DNA of 64,000 nt from Streptosporangium roseum DSM 43021 (GTDB lineage: Bacteria > Actinomycetota > Actinomycetes > Streptosporangiales > Streptosporangiaceae): contig NC_013595.1 in assembly GCF_000024865.1 (NCBI RefSeq), forward strand, positions 8,122,001-8,186,000, in the 5' to 3' direction. The notes under the pieces are model-generated. The model saw only the letters and a list, made by a program, of their open reading frames with translations, was not told the DNA's origin and made no database searches. How positions within the stretch are numbered: the first letter of the stretch is position 1; each line of letters opens with the position of its first letter. Shown one piece after another: positions 9,482 to 17,508 of this stretch. The translations under genes were made by a program, and so were the position numbers.

Positions 9482-9560
9482 GCGCTCTCCCTACCCCGGG
9501 AATGGGTGCTTCACAGCTCACCCCAGAGGGGCACACCTCCGCAAGCCCGGTTCCACCCGT

Positions 9561-9585
9561 CCGCCCGTCCGGGAGGGACGGGCGG
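9561..9585. terminator. hairpin downstream of lut operon
   Basis: A perfect 10-bp stem, CCGCCCGTCC (9561-9570) with GGACGGGCGG (9576-9585), and a 5-nt loop. It sits 17 bases beyond the lutC stop. Confidence 0.6.
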
Positions 9586-9602
9586 GCGGGCGGAGCCGGG
9601 GG

Positions 9603-10553
9603 TCAGCGGGCGATCACGACCTCCAGCGTGCGGGGGCCGTGAACGCCTTCGACCCGGTTCAGCTCGATGTCGCTGGTCGCCGAGGGGCCGCTGATCCAGG
9701 TCAGGGGCCGTGCCGGGTCAAGCCTTCCGACGGCCTCGGGCACGCCCGCGACGATCTGATCGGCCCGCACCAGGCACAGGTGGTAGTCCGGCACCAGGGT
9801 CAGCGCCCGCCGTCCCTGCCCGGGTCCGGCGTCCAGCACGATGGTGCCGGTCTCGGCGATCCCCAGCGCGCAGCCCGTGATCACTGCGTCGGCCGCGTCC
9901 AGCTCCACCGCGCTCAGGGCGGGCTCGTCCCGCACGATCGCGGCCGCTCCGGGACCGGGCTCCACCGCGCTCAGGGCGGGCTCGTCCCGCACGATCGCGG
10001 CCGCTCCGGGACCGGGCTCCACCGCGCTCAGGGCGGGCTCGTCCCGCACGATCGCGGCCGCTCCGGGACCGGGCTCCACCGCGCTCAGGGCGGGCTCGTC
10101 CCGCACGACCGCGGCCGCTCCGGGACCGGGCTCCACCGCGCTCAGGGCGGGCTCGTCCCGCACGACCGCGGCCGCTCCGGGACCGGACGCCGGGTCCCCG
10201 GCCTCCACGGCTCTCGCCGCGACGGCCGATCGCACGGCCTGCGCCCACTCCTCCGGCAGCCCGTCGGGAACGACCACGCGGGCGGGCGCCCGGCGTCCCA
10301 GCGCCGCCGCGATCGCCCCGGCCACCTCCCCCGCCTCCACCACGTGGACGACGGCCCGGTAGTCGGCCACCCGCTCGGCGAACAGCTCCACCACCCCGGT
10401 CAGGTCCGACGACGTGCGGTAGGCGCGGGTGATCTCGACGTCCGGTGCTCCGGCCACGGCCGCGCGGATCCTCGACAGGATCAGCTCCCTGCCGCCCGCG
10501 GGCACGCCCGCCCGGGGGTCACGCGGGTCTCGCCCGGCTGCCGTGCCGCTCAT
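9603..10553 (-). CDS. lutC: LutC/YkgG-family LUD-domain protein of lactate utilisation, with internal tandem repeats
   Basis: 316 residues from the ATG at 10553, which overlaps the lutB stop (ATGA). It has the LUD fold: ISRIRAAV-type N-terminus, [12 protein letters not shown], then [23 protein letters not shown] and [21 protein letters not shown] near the C-terminus. LutABC together oxidise L-lactate to pyruvate using Fe-S clusters. About residues 123-217 are an insertion of five 19-residue repeats ([19 protein letters not shown]). Normal LutC proteins are about 200-230 residues, so the repeat accounts for the excess. Confidence 0.88.
   Translation of the reverse strand: MSGTAAGRDPRDPRAGVPAGGRELILSRIRAAVAGAPDVEITRAYRTSSDLTGVVELFAERVADYRAVVHVVEAGEVAGAIAAALGRRAPARVVVPDGLPEEWAQAVRSAVAARAVEAGDPASGPGAAAVVRDEPALSAVEPGPGAAAVVRDEPALSAVEPGPGAAAIVRDEPALSAVEPGPGAAAIVRDEPALSAVEPGPGAAAIVRDEPALSAVELDAADAVITGCALGIAETGTIVLDAGPGQGRRALTLVPDYHLCLVRADQIVAGVPEAVGRLDPARPLTWISGPSATSDIELNRVEGVHGPRTLEVVIAR
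9903..10187. repeat. 57-bp tandem repeat, five copies, inside lutC
   Basis: Unit starts at 9903, 9960, 10017, 10074 and 10131. Copies differ mainly at one base (GAT or GAC). The 57-bp length is 19 codons, so expansion keeps the frame. Confidence 0.95.
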
Positions 10554-11962
10554 CGGGCGCCTCCGTCGGTACGGTTCCACCAGTCACGGAAGGACTCGGC
10601 GGGGATGTCGGGGATGTCGCGGGTGTCGGTCCAGGCGGACAGCGGGCCGGGCAGGCGCTCGGGGACGAACCTGCGGAACCGTCCGCCGAGGCGCTGGGCA
10701 CGGGCCAGCCGTGCCGGGCGGTTGAACACCCATCCGGCGGCGCGCATGCCCAGCCGTTCGGTCCGAGGATGGCGGGCCTTGCCGCGCAGGTGGACCAGGA
10801 CCTCGGGGATGTCGATCGCCACCGGGCAGGCCTCGAAGCAGGCGCCGCAGAGCGTGGAGGCGTAGGGCAGGGAGGCGTCCAGCGCGGATCCCATGCCGCG
10901 GAGCTGCGGGGTGAGGATGGCGCCGATCGGGCCGGGATAGACCGAACCGTAGGCGTGACCGCCCGCGCGCTCGTAGACCGGGCAGACGTTCAGGCAGGCC
11001 GAGCAGCGGATGCAGCGCAGCGCCTGGCGCCCGACCTCGTCGGCGAGGACCTGGGTGCGGCCGTTGTCGAGCAGGACCAGGTGGAACTCCTGCCCCTCGA
11101 CCGCGCCGGTCCAGGTGGAGGTGTAAGGGTTCATCCGCTCGCCGGTGGAGCTCCTGGGCAGCAGCTGTAGGAAGACCTCCAGGTCCCGCCAGCTCGGCAG
11201 CAGCTTCTCGATGCCGACCACGCTGATCAGCGTCTCCGGCAGGGTCAGGCACATCCGGCCGTTGCCCTCGGACTCCAGCACCACCAGCGTGCCGGTCTCA
11301 GCGATCATGAAGTTGGCCCCGGAGACGGCGACCTTGGTGGACAGGAAGCGTTCCCGCAGGTGGAGGCGGGCGGCCTCGGCGAGGGCGCGGGGCTCGTCGG
11401 TCAGCCCCTCGGGCGCCGCGCGGCCCCAGTCGGCCATCTTGTCCTGGAAGATCTCGCGGATCTCCGAGCGGTTGCGGTGGATCGCCGGGACCAGGATGTG
11501 CGACGGCCAGTCGTCGCCGAGCTGCACGATCAGCTCGGCCAGGTCGGTCTCGTAGGCGGTGATGCCCTCGGCCTGGAGTGCCTCGTTGAGGCCGATCTCC
11601 TGGGTGGCCATCGACTTGACCTTGACCACGCTGGTCTCGCCGGTGGCCTTGACGAGGTCGGCGACGATCCGGTTGGCCTCCTCGGCGTCGGCCGCCCAGT
11701 GGACGTGACCGCCGGCCGCCGTGACCGCCTCCTCCATCTGGAGCAGGTAGCGCTCCAGGTTGCGCAGGGTGTGGTCCTTGATCTCCTTGCCCGCGGTCCG
11801 GAGCTCCGTCCAGTCGGGCAGCTCGGCCACCACGGAGGCCCGCTTGCCGCGGATCGTGTGCGTGGCCTTGCGCATGTTGAACCTGAGCTGCGAGTCCTGT
11901 ACGGCCGCCGCGGCGTTCCGGGGGAACGCGGGCATGCCGAGGAACGTGTTGCCTCCGCTCAT
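10550..11962 (-). CDS. lutB: LutB iron-sulfur LUD-domain protein of lactate utilisation
   Basis: 470 residues. An N-terminal LUD domain is followed by ferredoxin-like cysteine motifs [15 protein letters not shown] (near 317) and [16 protein letters not shown]. These bind two 4Fe-4S clusters. Electron-transfer subunit of the non-flavin L-lactate dehydrogenase complex. The 85-bp spacer to lutA contains no gene. ATG start at 11962 ([18 protein letters not shown]). Confidence 0.93.
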   Translation of the reverse strand: MSGGNTFLGMPAFPRNAAAAVQDSQLRFNMRKATHTIRGKRASVVAELPDWTELRTAGKEIKDHTLRNLERYLLQMEEAVTAAGGHVHWAADAEEANRIVADLVKATGETSVVKVKSMATQEIGLNEALQAEGITAYETDLAELIVQLGDDWPSHILVPAIHRNRSEIREIFQDKMADWGRAAPEGLTDEPRALAEAARLHLRERFLSTKVAVSGANFMIAETGTLVVLESEGNGRMCLTLPETLISVVGIEKLLPSWRDLEVFLQLLPRSSTGERMNPYTSTWTGAVEGQEFHLVLLDNGRTQVLADEVGRQALRCIRCSACLNVCPVYERAGGHAYGSVYPGPIGAILTPQLRGMGSALDASLPYASTLCGACFEACPVAIDIPEVLVHLRGKARHPRTERLGMRAAGWVFNRPARLARAQRLGGRFRRFVPERLPGPLSAWTDTRDIPDIPAESFRDWWNRTDGGAR

Positions 11963-12047
11963 CGCGTGGCCCCTCCCCCGAGTGCCGGTGTCACGTGGAT
12001 GTGAGGCGCCCGGCCGCCGGGAAGGGCCGCCGGCCGCGTGGTGCCGG

Positions 12048-12800
12048 TCATCGGGTGGCCTCCGTGGCGGCGAGGATCTCGGCGAGATGCATGATCCGGA
12101 CGCCGGCGCGCTGGCGGGCGAGAGTGCCGCCGATGTGCATCAGGCAGGAGTTGTCCGCGGCGCAGAGCACCTCGGCGCCGGTGCTCGTGACGTTGCGCAC
12201 CTTGTCGCCGCACATGGCCGCGGAGATGGCCGGGTTCTTCACCGCGAAGGTGCCGCCGAAGCCGCAGCACTCCTCGGCTCCGGGCAGGGGGACCAGCTCC
12301 AGCCCTCTGACCTGCTCCAGCAGGCGGGTGGGGCGGTCGCCCAGGTGGAGTCCGCGCAGGGAGTGGCAGGTCGGGTGGTAGGTCACCCGGTGCGGGAAGT
12401 AGGCGCCGACGTCGGTGACGCCGAGGACGTCGACCAGGAACTCGGAGAGATCGTGGACCTTCGGCACCATCTCGGCGACCTCGCCGGCGAAGGAGGCCGT
12501 CGCGGCGCGGGAGGCGGTCGCGGCGCGGGCCAGCCGGGGGTACTGCTCGCGGACCATCGCGGCGCACGACCCCGACGGCGCGACGACCGCGTCGTATCCG
12601 GCGAAGACGTCCACGAAATGCCGCGCCAGCCGCGTCCCCTCCTCGGGGTATCCGGTGTTGACGTGCATCTGACCGCAGCAGGTCTGCGCCTGGGGGAACT
12701 CGACGTCACATCCGAGGCGGCGCAGCAGCGTCACGACCGCCTGCCCGGTGCCGGGGAACAAGGTGTCGTTCACACAGGTGATGAACAGGGCGACGCGCAC
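12048..12800 (-). CDS. lutA: LutA (Fe-S)-binding CCG-domain protein of lactate utilisation
   Basis: 250 residues from a GTG at 12800 with AAGGAG just upstream. Two CCG domains carry QTCCGQMHVNTGYPEEG and GAEECCGFGGTFAVKNPAISAAM. The family (also GlpC and heterodisulfide reductase type) uses these cysteines for an iron-sulfur cluster. First gene of the lut operon, divergent from a FadR-type regulator and lying 19 bp from the nearest operator. Confidence 0.92.
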   Translation of the reverse strand: MRVALFITCVNDTLFPGTGQAVVTLLRRLGCDVEFPQAQTCCGQMHVNTGYPEEGTRLARHFVDVFAGYDAVVAPSGSCAAMVREQYPRLARAATASRAATASFAGEVAEMVPKVHDLSEFLVDVLGVTDVGAYFPHRVTYHPTCHSLRGLHLGDRPTRLLEQVRGLELVPLPGAEECCGFGGTFAVKNPAISAAMCGDKVRNVTSTGAEVLCAADNSCLMHIGGTLARQRAGVRIMHLAEILAATEATR

Positions 12801-12818
12801 GGCACTCCTTCCGTTCTA

Positions 12819-12845
12819 TGGTCTGACCACAGTATGGTCTGACCA
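12819..12845. promoter_or_regulatory. twin FadR/LldR-type operators between lutA and its regulator
   Basis: Two exact copies of the inverted repeat TGGTCTGACCA (12819-12829 and 12835-12845), start-to-start 16 bp. This matches the TGGTC-n-GACCA operators known for FadR/LldR regulators. Its position in the divergent promoter implies autoregulation and lactate-responsive control of lutABC. Confidence 0.85.
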
Positions 12846-12869
12846 TACCGAGTCACAAGAGGAGGGCCC

Positions 12870-13652
12870 TTGAGCGGATGGCAGCCCGTCCGGCGCACCC
12901 GGGCGTTCGAGGATGTGATCGCCCGGATCGAGGAGCGCATCGCGGGCGACGGCCTCACGGTCGGCGACCGCCTGCCGGGCGAGCGCCAGCTCGCCGAGCA
13001 GCTCCAGGTCAGCCGGTCGTCGGTGCGTGAGGCGATGCGCGTGCTGGAGACACTGGGAGTGGTGTCCTCGCAGGTCGGCCGGGGACCTGACGCGGGGGCC
13101 GTACTCACCTCACGGCCCGCCGGAGCGCTGACCGACCTGCTCCGGCTCCACCTCGGGCTGGCGAGCCTGTCCCTTGAAGAGGTCATCGACGCCCGGCTGA
13201 TGATCGAGCAGTGGTCCGCCGCGCGCGCCGCCGTCCACGGGAGCGACCTGTCGGCCCTGAGCGACGCGCTGGAGCGGATGGATCAGGCCGCCACGGCCGA
13301 GGATTTCGTCGAGCACGACACCGCCTTCCACGTCGCCATCGCGGAGGCCTCGGGAAATCGCCTGATCGCCGCCATGATGCGCTCCCTGCGCGACTCGGTC
13401 CGCCGCTACGCCATCGAGGCGGTCGAACGCCTCGGCGACACGGACGGCCTCATGACCGACCACCACCTGATCCGTCGGGCCATCGCCTCCGGGAACCCCT
13501 CGGAGGCGACGGCCGCTGTGGAGACGCACCTGCGACGCGCCTACCCGGACATCTTCCGGACCTCGGTCATCTCAGGGCCTCCGGGCGCCGATGACCGACG
13601 CCGGGGTGAGGACCAGGCTCGGAGTGAGGACCGAGGTCGGGCCGACGGGTGA
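12870..13652 (+). CDS. FadR-family (GntR/FCD) regulator of lactate operon
   Basis: 260 residues. A TTG start at 12870 sits 6-8 bases after AGAGGAGG. The N-terminal winged helix contains RLPGERQLAEQLQVSRSSVREAMRVLETLGVV. The C-terminal FCD ligand domain has DARLMIEQWSAARAA, EHDTAFHVAIAEASGNRL and DHHLIRRAIASG with metal-site Asp/His residues. By context it is the LldR/LutR repressor. The last 81 bp overlap the convergent sulfatase gene. Confidence 0.88.
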   Translation: MSGWQPVRRTRAFEDVIARIEERIAGDGLTVGDRLPGERQLAEQLQVSRSSVREAMRVLETLGVVSSQVGRGPDAGAVLTSRPAGALTDLLRLHLGLASLSLEEVIDARLMIEQWSAARAAVHGSDLSALSDALERMDQAATAEDFVEHDTAFHVAIAEASGNRLIAAMMRSLRDSVRRYAIEAVERLGDTDGLMTDHHLIRRAIASGNPSEATAAVETHLRRAYPDIFRTSVISGPPGADDRRRGEDQARSEDRGRADG

Positions 13653-15113
13653 GGGCGGCCCCACGAACGGGGGCGGCCGGACGGAGTCGGCCGAACGGCA
13701 GGTGGCGCCGGAACAGGCCGCCAGGGCGTCGAGTTGCTGGTTGAACTGGGCGATCACGGCGGGCGCGACCCTGGCGGCGAGGTTGTGGAGCTGGTGCGGA
13801 TCCCTGACGAGATCGTAGAGCTGGTATTCGCCGGTCGAGTAGCGGACGAAGGTGTTCTGGGCGGTCCGCATGCCCTGGTAGGCGGGGACCGGGGTCTGGC
13901 GGGCCGATTTCTCGCTGGTCGGGCGGTAGAACTCGAGCAGGACGTTCTGCCGCCACGGGGAGGGCGTCTGGCCGCGCAGGAGCGGGAGCAGGGACCGGCC
14001 CTCGGCGAAGTCGGGGAGCTGCGCCCCGGCGAGCTCGGCGAAGGTCGGCGCGAGGTCCACGTTGGCCGACATATCGCCGTTGACGCCGCCGGGCCGGACA
14101 CCCGGGCCGCGGACCACCAGGGGCACCTTGATCGACTCGTCGAACGGGGTCGTCTTGCCCTGGGCGAGCCGGTGCTGCCCCAGATGGAACCCGTTATCAG
14201 ATGCGAAAAATATGTACGTATCGTCTAGTTTGCCGGTATCCCTCAGGGTCTTGATCAGCGCGCCGACCATGTCGTCCACGCCGAGCATGGACCGGAGCCT
14301 GCGACGGTAGCGCTCGTCGATTTTCTCGATCGTCCTGGCGCTGAACCTGGGGCGCGAGCTCAGCCAGCGGGGCTCGGCGCTCACGTCCGCCTGGTCGAAG
14401 GACGGGGTCCGGGGGGCGATGGCGTCGGCGAAGGCGTTGGCGTACCGGGGCGCGTGGTTGGCCGGGTTGTGCGGCGCCGTCGGAGCGAGGTACAGGAAGA
14501 ACGGATCGGGGCTCTGGGAGACGAACGCCCCGGCCTTCTGGCTGAGCACGTCCGTCAGGTAGTCCTCCGGCGCGGAGCCGCGGGTCGTCAGCACGCCGTT
14601 CTCGTTGAGCGTGTAGCCGTACTCCTCGTAGAGCTTGCGTACCGGTACGTCCCACTCGTCCCAGCCCGGCGGCACGTACGTGGGTTCGGCGGAGCCGCCG
14701 GGATAGTGGTTGAGGTATTTGCCCATCAGTCCGGTGCGATAGCCGGCCGATTTCATCCACGTACCGAGAGTGGAACGCTCCAAATCGGAATCATGGAACT
14801 TCGTGAAACCGCCTTCAGGCGCCGTATTAGTCAGAACGCCGTGGCTGTGGACGTATTGGGAACGCAGGATCGACGAACGCGACGGGCAACACCAGGAGTT
14901 CGTCACGAAAAACCGATCGAAACTGGTGCCGGCACGGACGAGTTGATTCCAGATATTCGGAAACTTCTGTAGATCCCCATCGTCCAGGTCATCGACGAGG
15001 ATCAGGACGATGTTGGGCCGGCCGGCGGCCTGCGCCGCGACGGGAGTGACTCCTGAGGCGCAGAGGAGGGACAGCAAGATCAGGCACAGGGCCTTGCGGA
15101 CAGCATCAAGCAC
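13572..15113 (-). CDS. Secreted sulfatase (arylsulfatase family)
   Basis: 513 residues with an N-terminal signal peptide (hydrophobic residues 8-27, AQA cleavage region). RPNIVLILVDDLDD supplies metal-binding aspartates. The formylglycine site is CCPSRSS, with Cys75 converted in the C-x-P-S-R signature. FFASDNGFHLGQHRLAQGKTTPFDESIKVPLVVRGPG carries the later metal site. Probably cleaves sulfate esters outside the cell. The natural substrate is unknown. No formylglycine-generating enzyme is present in the window. Confidence 0.9.
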   Translation of the reverse strand: MLDAVRKALCLILLSLLCASGVTPVAAQAAGRPNIVLILVDDLDDGDLQKFPNIWNQLVRAGTSFDRFFVTNSWCCPSRSSILRSQYVHSHGVLTNTAPEGGFTKFHDSDLERSTLGTWMKSAGYRTGLMGKYLNHYPGGSAEPTYVPPGWDEWDVPVRKLYEEYGYTLNENGVLTTRGSAPEDYLTDVLSQKAGAFVSQSPDPFFLYLAPTAPHNPANHAPRYANAFADAIAPRTPSFDQADVSAEPRWLSSRPRFSARTIEKIDERYRRRLRSMLGVDDMVGALIKTLRDTGKLDDTYIFFASDNGFHLGQHRLAQGKTTPFDESIKVPLVVRGPGVRPGGVNGDMSANVDLAPTFAELAGAQLPDFAEGRSLLPLLRGQTPSPWRQNVLLEFYRPTSEKSARQTPVPAYQGMRTAQNTFVRYSTGEYQLYDLVRDPHQLHNLAARVAPAVIAQFNQQLDALAACSGATCRSADSVRPPPFVGPPSPVGPTSVLTPSLVLTPASVIGARRP

Positions 15114-15169
15114 ATATTCACGTTTCCCGGAAGGGTGAATATCGACACCTTACTCTCGACCAGCCAAGC

Positions 15170-15183
15170 TAGAACGTGTTCTA
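15170..15183. promoter_or_regulatory. KstR-like operator TAGAACGTGTTCTA
   Basis: Exact match to the KstR consensus TnnAACnnGTTnnA (steroid/cholesterol catabolism repressor of actinobacteria), 33 bp before the LLM oxidoreductase start and 57 bp from the divergent sulfatase start. Confidence 0.65.
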
Positions 15184-15215
15184 ATTGCGGTGCGCATATC
15201 CGGCTGGAGGCCTTC

Positions 15216-16235
15216 ATGAGCACCGACCTGAAACTTGGCCTGAATCTTGGTTACTGGCAGCGGAACGCCGACGACGCCACCGAGATCGTCCAGACCGCGG
15301 AACGGCTCGGCTACGGGTCGGTATGGACCGCGGAGGCCTACGGTAGCGACGCCTTCACCCCTCTGGCCTGGTACGGCGCGCGGACATCCCGCATCAAGCT
15401 GGGGACCTCCGTGGCACAGATCTCGGCCAGGACCCCGGCCGCGACCGCGATGACCGCGATGACGCTGGACCATCTGACCGGTGGACGGCTGCTCCTGGGC
15501 ATCGGCGCCTCCGGCCCGCAGGTGGTCGAGGGCTGGTACGGCAGGCCGTTCCCCAAGCCGCTGGCCCGCACCCGCGAGTATGTGGAGATCATGCGCAAGG
15601 TCTGGCGCCGCGAGGAGCCGGTGACCAGCGACGGCGAGCACTACCCGCTCCCTTACCCGGGAGGGACGGGCATCGGCAAGCCGCTGAAGCTGATCACCCA
15701 CCCGCTGCGCGAGGAGATCCCGCTCTATCTGGGCGCCGAAGGTCCCCGGAACGTGGCGCTCGCCGGAGAGATCGCCGACGGCTGGCTGCCGCTGTTCGTC
15801 TTCCCGGAGAAGATCGAGCAGATGTACGGCCCCTCGCTGGCCGGGGCCGGGCCGGACTTCGACATCGCCGCCATGGTCATGACACTGATCACCGACGACG
15901 TCCGGGCGGGACTGGACGGCGTGAAGATGATGCTCACCCTCTACATCGGCGGCATGGGCGCCAAGAGCCGCAACTTCCACGCCGACATCATCGGCAGGAT
16001 GGGCTACGCGGAGGCCGCCGAGGAGATCCAGGCACTCTATCTGGCCGGGCGCAGGGACGAGGCCTTCAACGCGATCCCGGACGAGCTGGCCGACGGCATC
16101 TCCCTGGTGGGCCCGGTGGAGCGGATCCGCGAGCGCCTCGAACTGTGGCGCAAGAGCCCGGTCACCAGTCTGCTGGTCATGGGCCCCCGCGACGAGGCCT
16201 CGCTGAAGACGGTCCGCGACCTCGTCCTCGGCTGA
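15216..16235 (+). CDS. LLM-class F420-dependent oxidoreductase
   Basis: 339 residues from the ATG at 15216 with GGAGG five bases upstream; an earlier in-frame ATG lacks a ribosome site. The luciferase-like TIM barrel shows LGYWQRNADDATEIVQTAERLGYGSVWTAE, LTGGRLLLGIGASGPQVVEGW and PLYLGAEGPRNVALAGEIADGWLP. Probably uses coenzyme F420 to reduce or oxidise a small organic substrate. The operator directly upstream suggests a link to sterol or lipid catabolism, which is inference. Confidence 0.88.
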   Translation: MSTDLKLGLNLGYWQRNADDATEIVQTAERLGYGSVWTAEAYGSDAFTPLAWYGARTSRIKLGTSVAQISARTPAATAMTAMTLDHLTGGRLLLGIGASGPQVVEGWYGRPFPKPLARTREYVEIMRKVWRREEPVTSDGEHYPLPYPGGTGIGKPLKLITHPLREEIPLYLGAEGPRNVALAGEIADGWLPLFVFPEKIEQMYGPSLAGAGPDFDIAAMVMTLITDDVRAGLDGVKMMLTLYIGGMGAKSRNFHADIIGRMGYAEAAEEIQALYLAGRRDEAFNAIPDELADGISLVGPVERIRERLELWRKSPVTSLLVMGPRDEASLKTVRDLVLG

Positions 16236-16370
16236 CCCGCCCCGGCCGGCCCCGCCTCACCCCGCACCGGCTCCGTTCCGGACCCGCCGCCGCCGGGACC
16301 AGGAGCTCCGACCACGGCCCGCCTCCACCGGGCCCGCCACTCCGCGCGGACCTCGGGGAGGCCGGGCGCC

Positions 16371-17249
16371 TCAGGCCGCGACCTCTTCGAGCTCGGCCGC
16401 CACGATCCGGTTCAGCGACGGCACGACCGCCCTCTCCACGTCGGCCCGCGCCGCCAGGAACCCGGCGTCGTACAGCACGCCGGCGGCCTGCCGGTGCTCG
16501 GCGACGAACGCGCCGGTGACCGGCTCCAGCGTCCACGGCAGCCGCCTGAGCGCGGTCGCCCAGGAGTCGACGGATCCGCCCACGGCCTCGACCGTCATCC
16601 TGGCGGCCATGATCGGGTGCTCCCGCGCCCACCGGCCGGCCTCGCGCAGCGCGCGCACGACGGTGGCGACGGCCTCCGGGTTCGACTCGGCGAAGGAGGT
16701 GCGGGTGAGGAACACCGAGCGGTCGGCGATGACGCCAGCTGTGCCGGAGAGCCGGGCGAAGTGCCCGGACCGCTCGGCCTCGACCAGCTCCGCCCCCTCG
16801 GCGACCCAGCCGGACACCACGCCGTCGCGCAGCCAGAAGCGCGCCTCGGAGGCGGCCGGGCGCGGCTCGATGTCCTGGTAGGAGAGCCCCGCATCGGCCA
16901 GCACCTTGGCCAGGAAGTGGGTCTGCCACGAGCCCACCCGCAGCGAGACCGGCCGGTAGCGCAGGTCGGTCACGGTCATGACCGGGCCGTTCCTGGCCAC
17001 CAGCAGCGCGCCGTAACCGGGGCGCGGGGCCGACACCGCCGCGTAGGCGATCGGCAGGCGCGCGGCCTGGGCGACGAGCGACCCCGTGGAGCCGGCGCCG
17101 CCGAAGTCGATCACCCCCTCGGCGATGAGCTCTCCGGTGCGGCCCGCGTCGGCGTAGCGGTGGACCTCGATGCCGTCGAGCAGGTGATCGAGGTGGGAGA
17201 GGATGAACAGCGAGGGATTGCGGACGTGCACCCCGATGCGGATCGCCAT
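16371..17249 (-). CDS. ABC-type substrate-binding protein, SsuA/NMT1-like, without signal peptide
   Basis: 292 residues from the ATG at 17249, with AGGAG 8 bases upstream. It has the periplasmic-binding-protein type 2 fold: GELIAEGVIDFGGAGSTGSLVAQAARLPIAYAA, LRVGSWQTHFLAKVLADAGLSYQDIEPRP and FLTRTSFAESNPEAVATVVRAL. That resembles aliphatic-sulfonate or thiamine-precursor binding proteins. Oddly it has no signal peptide or lipobox, and no permease or ATPase gene lies beside it. It may act as a cytoplasmic ligand-binding protein, or the transporter lies elsewhere. Confidence 0.75.
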   Translation of the reverse strand: MAIRIGVHVRNPSLFILSHLDHLLDGIEVHRYADAGRTGELIAEGVIDFGGAGSTGSLVAQAARLPIAYAAVSAPRPGYGALLVARNGPVMTVTDLRYRPVSLRVGSWQTHFLAKVLADAGLSYQDIEPRPAASEARFWLRDGVVSGWVAEGAELVEAERSGHFARLSGTAGVIADRSVFLTRTSFAESNPEAVATVVRALREAGRWAREHPIMAARMTVEAVGGSVDSWATALRRLPWTLEPVTGAFVAEHRQAAGVLYDAGFLAARADVERAVVPSLNRIVAAELEEVAA

Positions 17250-17484
17250 CGAATCGCTCCTAGGTCTTCTGAGGGCCCCGAGGAGGAGCCGCCGGACGAG
17301 GGGGCCTCTGCCCGCCGGCTCCATCCCCGTGAGCGGCACCCGTGACCATGGGGTGCGCCCCGTCTGCGGGGAACACCCGGCCGGAAGGTCTGCGCCCGCC
17401 GCGCGGGTCCGGCCCCGCGGCTCCTTCGGCAGCCGGGGTCCCCGTACTCCCGACGGTAACGATCCGCTTCCATGTTTGCAAGTT

Positions 17485-17505
17485 TTCCTACTGGTTAAAT
17501 AGGAA
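17485..17505. promoter_or_regulatory. inverted repeat TTCCTA-N9-TAGGAA
   Basis: A 6-bp arm palindrome with a 9-nt AT-rich centre, in the 259-bp region between the FtsX-type permease stop and the substrate-binding-protein gene. Placed like an operator for the latter; resembles Rrf2-family sites of sulfur genes, but that is a guess. Confidence 0.4.
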
Positions 17506-17508
17506 TAT

